From: Myroides sp. N17-2
GTDB taxonomy: Bacteria > Bacteroidota > Bacteroidia > Flavobacteriales > Flavobacteriaceae
Assembly: GCF_002286775.1 (NCBI RefSeq)
Contig: NZ_NSGJ01000037.1
Coordinates: 1 to 53,746, forward strand
Length of the DNA: 53,746 nt
Direction of reading: 5' to 3'
Part shown: piece after piece, positions 8,126-15,706 of the stretch
How positions within the stretch are numbered: position 1 is the stretch's first letter
How the letters are laid out: each line of letters starts with the position of its first letter
The notes under the pieces: model-generated
What the model saw: the letters and a program-made list of their open reading frames with translations, nothing else
Databases searched by the model: none
What the model was told of the DNA's origin: nothing
Position numbers and translations under genes: made by a program

Positions 8126-8434
8126 TTATTTATTGAAGTTGTAAGCAACAGAAAAGGAGATATCTGCACCTAAAGCTTCAAAAACCTTATAGATGGTACT
8201 TAAACCAACATTTAAAGTACTATTTTCTATTTTAGATATTTGTGCTCTCTGTACCCCTACTAATTTCCCTAACTCTTCTTGTGTCATTTTCTTCTCTTGA
8301 CGCACTTCTTTTATTTTTTTTCCTATAAGTTCTATCTTGATTTTTTCTTCAAATCTATCTCTATTAGGAGTACCTATCACACCTATCGTTTCATCGACCA
8401 CACTATCTAGTGTATATGTTTTAATCTTATTCAT
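8126..8434 (-). CDS. XRE-family HTH antitoxin, HigA-like
   Basis: This 102-residue protein has a short acidic N-terminal extension followed by a Cro/C1-type helix-turn-helix at about residues 37-90 (KKIKEVRQEKKMTQEELGKL, then VQRAQISKIENS). Such proteins neutralise a RelE/HigB-type toxin and repress their own operon. It lies 67 bases downstream of the toxin-like gene on the same strand, the toxin-first order typical of HigBA modules. An imperfect palindrome at 8866-8886 upstream of the toxin is a candidate operator. Confidence 0.85.
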   Translation of the reverse strand: MNKIKTYTLDSVVDETIGVIGTPNRDRFEEKIKIELIGKKIKEVRQEKKMTQEELGKLVGVQRAQISKIENSTLNVGLSTIYKVFEALGADISFSVAYNFNK

Positions 8435-8501
8435 TTGATTAATGTATTAAAATTAATACTTTTTTAAAATATTTGCTCCCCTATCTTGATCCATTCTATC
8501 A

Positions 8502-8828
8502 CTAACTGATCTCTAAGTATATCTTTCTAATCTGCTCTGCCTTCCTAATTTCTTGTAGAGGTGTCTTCTGAGTTTTCTTTATAAAACCGTGTGTTGCGAT
8601 AACTAAGCTATTCGTATCTATTGACCAGAAAGCTAAAAATCTATACTCTATCCCATTCCATCTACTTCTAAATTCCCATATATTCCTATTTAGCTTTTTA
8701 AACACAGACACATCATTACTATCCCTAGCTTTTCTCAGGTCTTCTAATACTTTTTCTTGAGCAGAGGTATTCATCCCTAAGATGAACTTTCTAGCTTGTG
8801 GAAGAAGTTCTATGTTGAAATTACTCAT
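8502..8828 (-). CDS. HigB/Gp49-like toxin (RelE superfamily)
   Basis: The 108-residue product matches the phage-derived Gp49-like HigB pattern: an N-terminal helix with LPQARKFILGM, and a central strand block with KKLNRNIWEFRSRWNG and YRFLAFW. The basic C-terminal segment contains HGFIKKTQKTP and an ExxKAEQIRKIYLE helix. Members are ribosome-dependent mRNA interferases. The Arg/Lys residues near the C-terminus are consistent with an active toxin, but catalysis cannot be confirmed by reading. It is upstream of its HTH antitoxin in a two-gene module that looks intact. Confidence 0.85.
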   Translation of the reverse strand: MSNFNIELLPQARKFILGMNTSAQEKVLEDLRKARDSNDVSVFKKLNRNIWEFRSRWNGIEYRFLAFWSIDTNSLVIATHGFIKKTQKTPLQEIRKAEQIRKIYLEIS

Positions 8829-8851
8829 AATACAAACATCTTATTATTCTG

Positions 8852-8886
8852 CAAATATAATAAATATGTTCCATATATAGAAACAT
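8852..8886 (-). promoter_or_regulatory. Promoter and candidate operator of the HigBA-like module
   Basis: On the minus strand TATATTTG (8859-8852) matches TAnnTTTG 24 bases before the toxin start. Just upstream, ATGTTCC (8866-8872) and GAAACAT (8880-8886) form an imperfect palindrome, well placed for repression by the HTH antitoxin. Confidence 0.45.
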
Positions 8887-8994
8887 TTAAATTACCAACA
8901 AAATAGCATTACCCTACACAATAGACTAAATAACAACTTAATACACATCAATTATCACTTATTTTCACACTAAAGAGTAACAAGCTATACCAAC

Positions 8995-9025
8995 AAAAAA
9001 AGCAGACTGATATAGTCTGCTTTTT
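8995..9025 (-). terminator. Intrinsic terminator of the DegT aminotransferase gene
   Basis: AGCAGACT (9001-9008) pairs with AGTCTGCT (9014-9021); A run on the left and T run on the right make it bidirectional. Confidence 0.85.
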
Positions 9026-9046
9026 CGTATTTATAATTCTCAGTGA

Positions 9047-10177
9047 TTATCCTAAGAATGCTTTAATCTCATCAGTGATTACTTTGATTTGTTCATCATC
9101 TAATTCAGTATGCATTGGCAAAGAAAGAACTTCTTTTACTAACTGATTAGTGATAGGGAAGTCAGCCTCGTTATAACGAGTATCTAAGTATGCTTTTTGA
9201 TTGTGTAATGGTATTGGGTAATAGATAGCACATGGGATACCTTTACCTTGTAAGTGTGCTAATAATCCATCACGATCAGCATTCACGATACGAAGTGTAT
9301 ATTGGTGAAATACGTGACTGTTCTCATTACCATCTACTTTAGGAGTAACGATATTAGCGTGATTAGCTAAAGTAGCAGAATACTTCTGAGCAGCAGTACG
9401 TCTAGCTACATTATACGCGTCTAAGTTAGGTAACTTAGCATTTAATACAGCAGCTTGAATACTGTCTAGACGAGAGTTTACACCTACTACATCATGGTGG
9501 TAACGCTCATACATACCGTGATTCACGATACCTCTTAATGTATGTGCTAAAGCATCATCATTAGTAAAAATAGCTCCACCGTCTCCATAACAACCTAAGT
9601 TCTTAGATGGGAAGAATGAAGTAGCAGCTACGTGTCCGATAGCTCCTGTTTTTACTACTTTACCATCAGGGTAAGTATAGTCAGCACCGATACCTTGCGC
9701 GTTGTCTTCGATAACATATAAGTTGTGTTTCTCAGCTAATTTCATAATAGCATCCATATCAGCAGACTGTCCGAATAAGTGAACAGGTACGATAGCTTTA
9801 GTCTTAGGAGTAATTGCCTTCTCGATAGCCTCAATAGAGATATTGAATGTCTCAGGACAAACATCTACTAATACAGGAGTCAATTGTAATAATGCGATTA
9901 CCTCAACTGTAGCTGCAAAAGTAAAGTCAGCAGTGATCACTTCGTCACCAGGTTTTAATCCTAATCCCATCATAGCGATCTGAAGAGCATCAGTACCATT
10001 AGCACATGGTATAACGTGCTTAACACCTAAATACTTTTCTAAATTTGCTTGAAATGCATGTACTTGTGGTCCGTTGATATAGGCAGAAGATTCTAATATT
10101 TCCTGAATCGATTGATTCACTTCTTCTTTTATTCCTTCATATTGACCTTTCAAGTCAACCATTTGAATTTTTCTCAT
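9047..10177 (-). CDS. DegT/DnrJ/EryC1/StrS-family aminotransferase
   Basis: This 376-residue PLP enzyme belongs to the sugar aminotransferase family that acts on nucleotide-linked keto sugars for surface polysaccharides. Visible landmarks are the N-terminal MVDLKGQYEGI, the cofactor-binding CANGTDALQIAM, DFTFAATVEVIALL and the aspartate in VIEDNAQGIGADY. The Schiff-base lysine lies in SFFPSKNLGCYGDGGA, followed by VNHGMYERYHHDVVGVNSRL. The precise sugar substrate cannot be read. It is divergent from waaA across a 170-base gap, and that pairing supports a role in envelope glycan synthesis. No other sugar-nucleotide gene is adjacent. Confidence 0.93.
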   Translation of the reverse strand: MRKIQMVDLKGQYEGIKEEVNQSIQEILESSAYINGPQVHAFQANLEKYLGVKHVIPCANGTDALQIAMMGLGLKPGDEVITADFTFAATVEVIALLQLTPVLVDVCPETFNISIEAIEKAITPKTKAIVPVHLFGQSADMDAIMKLAEKHNLYVIEDNAQGIGADYTYPDGKVVKTGAIGHVAATSFFPSKNLGCYGDGGAIFTNDDALAHTLRGIVNHGMYERYHHDVVGVNSRLDSIQAAVLNAKLPNLDAYNVARRTAAQKYSATLANHANIVTPKVDGNENSHVFHQYTLRIVNADRDGLLAHLQGKGIPCAIYYPIPLHNQKAYLDTRYNEADFPITNQLVKEVLSLPMHTELDDEQIKVITDEIKAFLG

Positions 10178-10347
10178 TCTAATTGTCTTTTATATCTTTT
10201 CAACTACTTATATAGTAACCAACTAGTTGCACATACAAATAGCATTCTATTTCGATATTAGTTATCCCTACAAAAATAATAAATTCTTTAACCCAAAGCC
10301 TAAACTTTATCAAAAGAAACGTAATTTCGCTCAATAAAGATTTACCT

Positions 10348-11583
10348 ATGTTTTTTCTATATAATCTACTGACCTATATTTCTATCTTTTTCATACAAAT
10401 TATCGCGCTGTTCAACAAAAAACTAAGCCTATTTGTATCAGGAAGAAAACAATCCTTTAAAATACTTCAAGAACGTATATCTGCCACAGATAAAGTGTTT
10501 TGGGTACACGTAGCTTCATTAGGTGAATATGAACAAGGGCTTCCTATTATGGAACAATTAAAGGTAAAGTTCCCCTCACATAAGATTGTACTTACTTTCT
10601 TCTCTCCATCAGGGTATGAAGTAAAGAAAAACAATACTATTGCTGATGCAACATTATATCTTCCTATGGATACTATAGCGAACGCTAAACAATTCCTACG
10701 ACTATGTCATCCAGAAAAAGCTTTTTTCGTTAAATATGAATATTGGCCTAATTACTTAAATCAATTAAATAAACAAAATACGCCTACTTATCTAGTCTCA
10801 GGAATACTAAGACCAGATCAAGTATTCTTTAAGTGGTATGGTGGTTTCTACAGAAAGGCATTAAACACGTTTACTTATTTCTTTGTTCAGAACGAAATTT
10901 CTAAATCATTACTTAACCAACTTCATTATACGAATGTAGAAGTAGTAGGAGATACACGCTTTGATAGAGTATCTCAGATATTAGAATATGATAATACTCT
11001 TCCTTTTTTAGAAGCGTTCACTAATCATAAAACAGCCAAAACCATCGTTATCGGTAGTTCATGGCCAGAAGACGAGAAGTTACTAGCTAACTATATTAAT
11101 AAAGCTGAGAATCAAAACATCAAGTTTATCTTCGCTCCACATAATATAAAGAAAGAACAAATCAATAATCTAGTACAGAGTCTAACTGTACCAACTGTAT
11201 TACACAGTGAGCATCAGGATAAAGACCTCACACAATATCGCGTATATATTATAGATGCGTATTCTATCCTTACTAAAGCATACAGTTATGCAGATATAGC
11301 CTATATAGGTGGAGGCTTTGGCGCAGGTATTCACAATATTCTTGAGGCAGCTACTTATGGAGTACCCGTTATCATTGGTCCAAATTATAAAAAGTTCCAA
11401 GAAGCTAAGGATTTGATAACTTTAGGCAGTTGTGTTGTAGTGAATTCTCAGTCTGACCTAGACCGTATCTTCAACGAATTGCTACATGATGAGGCAAAAA
11501 GAGTCAAATTAGGAGAAACAAGTAACCATTTTATACTCAAAAACAAAAATGCTACTGACAAAATAATGAAACATATTCAATAA
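10348..11583 (+). CDS. waaA: 3-deoxy-D-manno-octulosonic acid transferase (Kdo transferase)
   Basis: WaaA (KdtA) adds Kdo to lipid A precursor at the cytoplasmic face of the inner membrane. The 411-residue product has an N-terminal hydrophobic anchor (about residues 1-22) and the acceptor-side motif VHVASLGEYEQG, which contains the family's catalytic Glu. It also has VLTFFSPSGYEV, FVKYEYWPN and the C-terminal nucleotide-binding stretch YIGGGFGAGIHNILEAATYGVP. The length is close to the usual 420. It has a strong terminator at 11589-11625. Confidence 0.94.
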   Translation: MFFLYNLLTYISIFFIQIIALFNKKLSLFVSGRKQSFKILQERISATDKVFWVHVASLGEYEQGLPIMEQLKVKFPSHKIVLTFFSPSGYEVKKNNTIADATLYLPMDTIANAKQFLRLCHPEKAFFVKYEYWPNYLNQLNKQNTPTYLVSGILRPDQVFFKWYGGFYRKALNTFTYFFVQNEISKSLLNQLHYTNVEVVGDTRFDRVSQILEYDNTLPFLEAFTNHKTAKTIVIGSSWPEDEKLLANYINKAENQNIKFIFAPHNIKKEQINNLVQSLTVPTVLHSEHQDKDLTQYRVYIIDAYSILTKAYSYADIAYIGGGFGAGIHNILEAATYGVPVIIGPNYKKFQEAKDLITLGSCVVVNSQSDLDRIFNELLHDEAKRVKLGETSNHFILKNKNATDKIMKHIQ

Positions 11584-11588
11584 AAGTA

Positions 11589-11625
11589 AAAAGGTAAGTA
11601 AACGTGATGTTTACTTACCTTTTTT
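11589..11625. terminator. Bidirectional terminator between waaA and the aldo/keto reductase gene
   Basis: A 14-base stem (11590-11603 with 11609-11622) encloses GTGAT. A and T runs on either side serve the two convergent genes. Confidence 0.9.
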
Positions 11626-11663
11626 ATATGAATTAATAATCGTACTTATCGTGAACTTTTGGT

Positions 11664-12503
11664 TTAAAAGTCAACTTGATCAGGATTTAATCCCGAACCA
11701 CCAATATAAGGCAAATTATCCACTACCGCAACATCTTCTTCACTAATTATGATTTTATTAATGTCAATATTCTCCCTAATACGTTCGGGAGTTACTGATT
11801 TTGGCATTGGAAGGTGCCCTTTTTGAACTATCCATTTAAGAACAAGTTGGGGTACAGTCACACCATATTTTAATGCCATATGAAGCAAAATCTCATTATC
11901 AAGAATATTTCCTCTACCGATAGGACTCCACGCTTCTATTAATATAGATTGTTGCTCACAGAACGCCACTACCTCTGCCTGTGTTAACCCAGGGTGAAAC
12001 TCGATCTGATTAACCATCGGCTTAATCTCTGCAGTCTCTAACAGCGCCTCTAAGTGATGTACATAAAAGTTACTTACACCGATAGCCTTGACCTTTCCCT
12101 CCTTATATAAATGCTCTAATGCACGCCAAGTATCTGCATTTATCTCTTTCCAATTAGCAAACTGATGAGCACTAGCCGGCCAGTGTATCAGATACAAATC
12201 TAAATACGCTAATCCTAAATTAGCTAACGATAGATCAAATGCCTTTAATGTCTGTTCATATCCCCTATTCTCATTCCAAAGTTTAGTAGTCACAAACAAC
12301 TCCTCTCTAGGGACACCAGACTTAGCTATAGCTTTGCCAATACTAATCTCATTCTTATAAAATGAAGCTGTATCTATATGTCTATACCCTTCAGATATAG
12401 CACATAACACAGCATTCTCCGCTTGCTCTCCCTCTGCAGCTTTCCACGTCCCAAAACCTACCTTAGGGATTCTTACTCCATTACTTAATATATAGGTATC
12501 CAT
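11664..12503 (-). CDS. Aldo/keto reductase
   Basis: The 279-residue protein is an NADPH-dependent oxidoreductase of the 2,5-diketo-D-gluconate reductase-like branch. The catalytic set is visible: Asp in YRHIDTASFYKNE with the following Tyr, Lys in VTTKLWN, and His in LYLIHWP. Further family marks are IGVSNFYVHHLEALL, MVNQIEFHPGL and the cofactor motif LPMPKSVTPERIRENI. The substrate is unknown; many paralogues act on small carbonyls. It stands alone, with a shared terminator at its 3' end and a long gene-free stretch upstream. Confidence 0.93.
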   Translation of the reverse strand: MDTYILSNGVRIPKVGFGTWKAAEGEQAENAVLCAISEGYRHIDTASFYKNEISIGKAIAKSGVPREELFVTTKLWNENRGYEQTLKAFDLSLANLGLAYLDLYLIHWPASAHQFANWKEINADTWRALEHLYKEGKVKAIGVSNFYVHHLEALLETAEIKPMVNQIEFHPGLTQAEVVAFCEQQSILIEAWSPIGRGNILDNEILLHMALKYGVTVPQLVLKWIVQKGHLPMPKSVTPERIRENIDINKIIISEEDVAVVDNLPYIGGSGLNPDQVDF

Positions 12504-12677
12504 TTAATCACTTTTTATAGTTATCAGTGTACAATGTACAAAATCATTTATGTATTAAACATCATTCAGCGATTTTTCCCATTTCCTATCCTGTATAATC
12601 CTCTATAATAAACGACCAAAAGCATCTCTATTATTAATTACCTAACTATAAACCATAACTGACTACTTCTCTCATAA

Positions 12678-12706
12678 ACCACTTAGTTATAAGTGGTGTT
12701 TTTTGT
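12678..12706 (+). terminator. Terminator-like hairpin with no gene upstream on its strand
   Basis: ACCACTT (12678-12684) pairs with AAGTGGT (12691-12697) and is followed by GTTTTTTG. The nearest plus-strand gene upstream ends at 11583, already with its own terminator, so this hairpin could end a short untranslated RNA or be a decayed leader. Confidence 0.5.
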
Positions 12707-12717
12707 TTTAAAATAGG

Positions 12718-12761
12718 GGTGGTCGGCTTGTGGTCGGCATGTGATAGGCATATGGTCGGCT
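12718..12761. repeat. Four tandem 11-base units
   Basis: The units are GGTGGTCGGCT, TGTGGTCGGCA, TGTGATAGGCA and TATGGTCGGCT, in perfect 11-base register. The G-rich block stands out from the AT-rich surroundings. The 11-base period is close to one helical turn. Confidence 0.7.
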
Positions 12762-12942
12762 GAAAAGTACTATAATAAAGCCAACCACCTACCAATCAAT
12801 TGCCTAACACTAGGTCATCACCTAAAGCCGCATACAGATATACTAAACTCATGGAAGTACTATAGATGTTAACAATTTCGATTTTAGGGTTCACTTGTAA
12901 AATTGTATCTTGCCAGCGAATTCAATTCTAACTAACACTTTT

Positions 12943-15096
12943 ATGAATAAAAAGATTAAAAATCTATTTAAGGCTCTTGTAGTACTGATAGCTCTGCCTA
13001 TCTACGCACAACAAGGCGGTATGTGGATTCCATCTCTATTAAAAGGGATGAATGAAACAGAAATGAAAAGCCTTGGTATGAAGATGTCTGTGAGTGATAT
13101 CTACGATGTGAACAAATCAAGTATGAAAGACGCTGCACCTCACTTTAATGGAGGATGCTCTTCTGAGGTTATTTCTTCTCAAGGTCTTTTATTGACTAAT
13201 CACCACTGTGGATACGGACAGATCCAATCTCACTCATCTGTTGAGAATGATTACTTAGCAAATGGATTCTGGGCTAAGTCAATGGCTCAGGAATTGCCAA
13301 ACGAAAACTTAGAAGTTACTTTTATCGTTCGTATTGAGGACGTGACTAAGGAAGTAATGGCAGGAATCAAAGACAAGGATACTGAAATCCAAAAACAAGC
13401 TAAAATATCTGAGAATATAGCTAAAACGGTAGCTTCATTCCCTAAAGAGAAATGGCAAGACAACAAGATCAAGTCTTTCTATGAAGGAAATCAATATATC
13501 ATCTTCGTTACAGAGACGTTTAAAGATGTACGTCTAGTCGGTGCTCCACCATCATCTATCGGAAAATTTGGTTCTGATACGGATAACTGGGTGTGGCCAC
13601 GCCATACAGGAGATTTCTCTTTATTCAGAATCTACGCTGATAAGGATAACAAACCTGCTGCATACTCTAAAGACAACGTACCTTACCGTCCTAAGCACTT
13701 CTTCCCTATCTCACTTAGCGGTGTAGAAGAAGGTGACTTCACAATGGTATTCGGTTACCCAGGTAGAACACAAGAATATTTACCATCTTATGCTGTGGAA
13801 CAAATCGTAAATGATCTAAACCCTGTAAGAATAGGTATCCGTGATAAAGCGCTTAAGATCACTGACGAGTTTATGCGTGCTGATCAAGGTATCAAAATTC
13901 AATATGCTTCTAAATATGCAGGTACTGCTAACTATTGGAAAAAATGGATCGGTGAAAGTCTTGGTTTAAAAAAGACAAATGCTGTACAAGCAAAACAAGA
14001 CTTCGAAAAAGAATTTATAGAGAGAGCTAAGAAAGGTAAAAACACGAAAGCATATGCTGAAATCTTACCTAAGTTCGAAAAGCTATATAAGGACATTACT
14101 CCTTATGCTGTAAGTAGAGATTACTTTACAGAAGTAGTACAACGTAATACTGAGTTATTAGCTGCTGCTTATAAAGTATATGCTTTAGAAAGTTATGCTT
14201 CTAATGAGAAGTCTTTTGAATCTAGAAAAGCTAACCTTATTAAAGGACAAGACAAGTTCTACAAGAATTACAGTAAAGCTGTAGATGAGAAAGTATTCGA
14301 ATCTATTGTATCTATGTATGCTAAAGATGCTCCAAAACAGTTCTTACCAAAAGAATTAAAAGATGCGAATATCTCTGCTGTTACTAAAGATATCTATGCG
14401 AATAGTAAATTGACTTCTTATGAAGGGTTCAAACAACTATTAGAAGGAAATGCTGATCAAGTAATCAAAAATATTAACAGTGATAAAGGATATGTATTCG
14501 CTAAGGCTCTTATCGAAAATTACATGTCTAATGTATTACCTAAATATGAAGAATTAGACAGAGAGATCGCAGCACTTCAACGTACGTTTATGAAAGCTCA
14601 ATTAGAGCTATATCCAGACGCTAGAATCTTCCCTGATGCTAATAGTACATTACGTGTTACATATGGTAAAGTAGATGGTTACTTCCCTAAGGATGCAACA
14701 TACTATGAACCAGTAACTCACTTAGAAGGTATAATGGAAAAATACGTACCAAATGACTACGAATTTGACGTGCCTGCTAAGCTAGTAGAACTGTATAATA
14801 ATAAAGACTATGGTCAGTATGCAGACAACGGAAAATTACCAGTGAATTTCATCGCGACAAACCACACTACAGGAGGTAACTCAGGTAGCCCAGTTTTAGA
14901 TGCATATGGTAATTTAATCGGTCTAAATTTTGACAGAGTTTGGGAAGGAACGATGAGTGATATTTATTATGACCCATCTATTTGTCGTAACATTATGGTC
15001 GATGCTAGATACATTTTATTCATAATTGACAAGTTCGCCGATGCAAAACATCTAATTGAAGAGATGAAATTAGTTGAACCTAAGAAAAACAAGTAG
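12943..15096 (+). CDS. dpp11: S46 dipeptidyl-peptidase, DPP11 type (Asp/Glu-specific)
   Basis: DPP11 is a periplasmic serine exopeptidase that releases dipeptides with an acidic P1 residue, feeding amino-acid-fermenting or proteolytic Bacteroidota. The ATG at 12943 gives a signal peptide ending near YAQQ and a 717-residue protein. Catalytic residues are His in TNHHCGYG (about 87-88), Asp in RHTGDFS (about 224) and Ser in GGNSGSP (about 647). Eighteen residues after the Ser is Arg (about 665, in NFDRVWEG). In Porphyromonas enzymes the same offset separates Ser655 from Arg673, which distinguishes DPP11 from DPP7 (Gly). An in-frame TTG at 12910 would add 11 residues before the signal peptide and is rejected. 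Confidence 0.9.
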   Translation: MNKKIKNLFKALVVLIALPIYAQQGGMWIPSLLKGMNETEMKSLGMKMSVSDIYDVNKSSMKDAAPHFNGGCSSEVISSQGLLLTNHHCGYGQIQSHSSVENDYLANGFWAKSMAQELPNENLEVTFIVRIEDVTKEVMAGIKDKDTEIQKQAKISENIAKTVASFPKEKWQDNKIKSFYEGNQYIIFVTETFKDVRLVGAPPSSIGKFGSDTDNWVWPRHTGDFSLFRIYADKDNKPAAYSKDNVPYRPKHFFPISLSGVEEGDFTMVFGYPGRTQEYLPSYAVEQIVNDLNPVRIGIRDKALKITDEFMRADQGIKIQYASKYAGTANYWKKWIGESLGLKKTNAVQAKQDFEKEFIERAKKGKNTKAYAEILPKFEKLYKDITPYAVSRDYFTEVVQRNTELLAAAYKVYALESYASNEKSFESRKANLIKGQDKFYKNYSKAVDEKVFESIVSMYAKDAPKQFLPKELKDANISAVTKDIYANSKLTSYEGFKQLLEGNADQVIKNINSDKGYVFAKALIENYMSNVLPKYEELDREIAALQRTFMKAQLELYPDARIFPDANSTLRVTYGKVDGYFPKDATYYEPVTHLEGIMEKYVPNDYEFDVPAKLVELYNNKDYGQYADNGKLPVNFIATNHTTGGNSGSPVLDAYGNLIGLNFDRVWEGTMSDIYYDPSICRNIMVDARYILFIIDKFADAKHLIEEMKLVEPKKNK

Positions 15097-15152
15097 ACAA
15101 CACTTTGATTTGCAATACGTTAAAAAATAAAAAAAAATATTCAAAAAAAGTT

Positions 15153-15179
15153 TTGCGAACCAAAAAATTCCTATATTTG
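15153..15179 (+). promoter_or_regulatory. Promoter of the EAPAT-repeat lipoprotein gene
   Basis: TTG at 15153-15155 (-33) and TATATTTG at 15172-15179 (-7) fit the flavobacterial consensus, with a slightly short 16-base spacer. The start codon follows 38 bases later. Confidence 0.65.
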
Positions 15180-15216
15180 TCCACGAATTAATAATTAACT
15201 TTTATAATTTAGTAAG

Positions 15217-15450
15217 ATGAAAAAAATCGCATTAAGCGTTGCTTTAGTAGCAATGATGGGAGTATCTTTCGTTTCTTGTAAAGAAACTGCAAAAGAACCA
15301 GAAGCTGAAACAGTAGTAACTGAAGAAGTAGTAACAGAAGAAGCTCCAGTAACTGAAGAAGTTGCTCCAGAAGCTACAACTGAAGAAGCTCCTGCTACAG
15401 AAGCTCCAGCAACTGAAGCTCCTGCTACAGAAGCTCCAGCTACTAAATAA
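15217..15450 (+). CDS. Small repetitive Glu/Ala/Pro/Thr-rich lipoprotein
   Basis: This 77-residue product has a lipoprotein signal peptide with the acylated cysteine at residue 21 (SFVSCKE). All the rest is low complexity: VVTEE and APVTEE blocks, then four perfect EAPAT units (residues 57-76) and a final Lys. It should be a membrane-tethered acidic, extended, possibly O-glycosylated tether or spacer. Similar short Ala/Pro/Thr lipoproteins are common and highly expressed in Flavobacteriia, but no function is established to my knowledge. It has its own strong promoter and terminator, which fits an abundant transcript. Confidence 0.85.
   Translation: MKKIALSVALVAMMGVSFVSCKETAKEPEAETVVTEEVVTEEAPVTEEVAPEATTEEAPATEAPATEAPATEAPATK
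15385..15444 (+). repeat. Four tandem 15-base codon repeats (EAPAT)
   Basis: Each unit encodes Glu-Ala-Pro-Ala-Thr, with synonymous third-base differences (GCT/GCA, CCT/CCA, ACA/ACT). The number of units could change by slippage or recombination. Confidence 0.75.
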
Positions 15451-15474
15451 TTTTAGTACAGCTAGAAAAAATAG

Positions 15475-15499
15475 AACCCCGCTATGCGGGGTTTTTTTT
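15475..15499 (+). terminator. Intrinsic terminator of the lipoprotein gene
   Basis: AACCCCGC (15475-15482) pairs with GCGGGGTT (15486-15493) over a TAT loop, followed by a run of T: a compact, strong terminator. Confidence 0.93.
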
Positions 15500-15651
15500 A
15501 TGTCTATACTTTTCGCCTGCTTACCATAATCTTATGGATTTAAAAAATAAGAGGTGCACAAGTAGAGTAATTTATTTCTACCTCATCCCAAGTTCAGACT
15601 TATACAGAATAATTAGCTTTCACTAACTAGCAACTAAATATTTTAGACTAC

Positions 15652-15680
15652 AAAAAAAGCATCCACGAAGTGAATGCTTT
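15652..15680 (-). terminator. Intrinsic terminator of the GH3 gene
   Basis: On the minus strand AAGCATTCAC pairs with GTGGATGCTT around a TTC loop and is followed by seven T (15658-15652). Confidence 0.85.
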
Positions 15681-15706
15681 CTATTTATTTATAACTCTTA
15701 TACGTT

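Larger units (their letters stand above)
12504..12942. other. Gene-free interval with hairpin and 11-base tandem repeat
   Basis: No plausible coding frame is seen in these 439 bases. It holds a terminator-like hairpin at 12678-12706 and a four-unit tandem repeat at 12718-12761. Near the right end TATCTTG (12906-12912) resembles a -7 element, so the TTG at 12910 that opens the following frame is more likely promoter sequence than a start codon. Confidence 0.5.

Noticed and set aside
12910..12942. TTG at 12910 as start of the DPP11 gene
   Set aside because: It would put 11 extra residues before the signal peptide and lies in a promoter-like TATCTTG; the ATG at 12943 gives a normal signal peptide.
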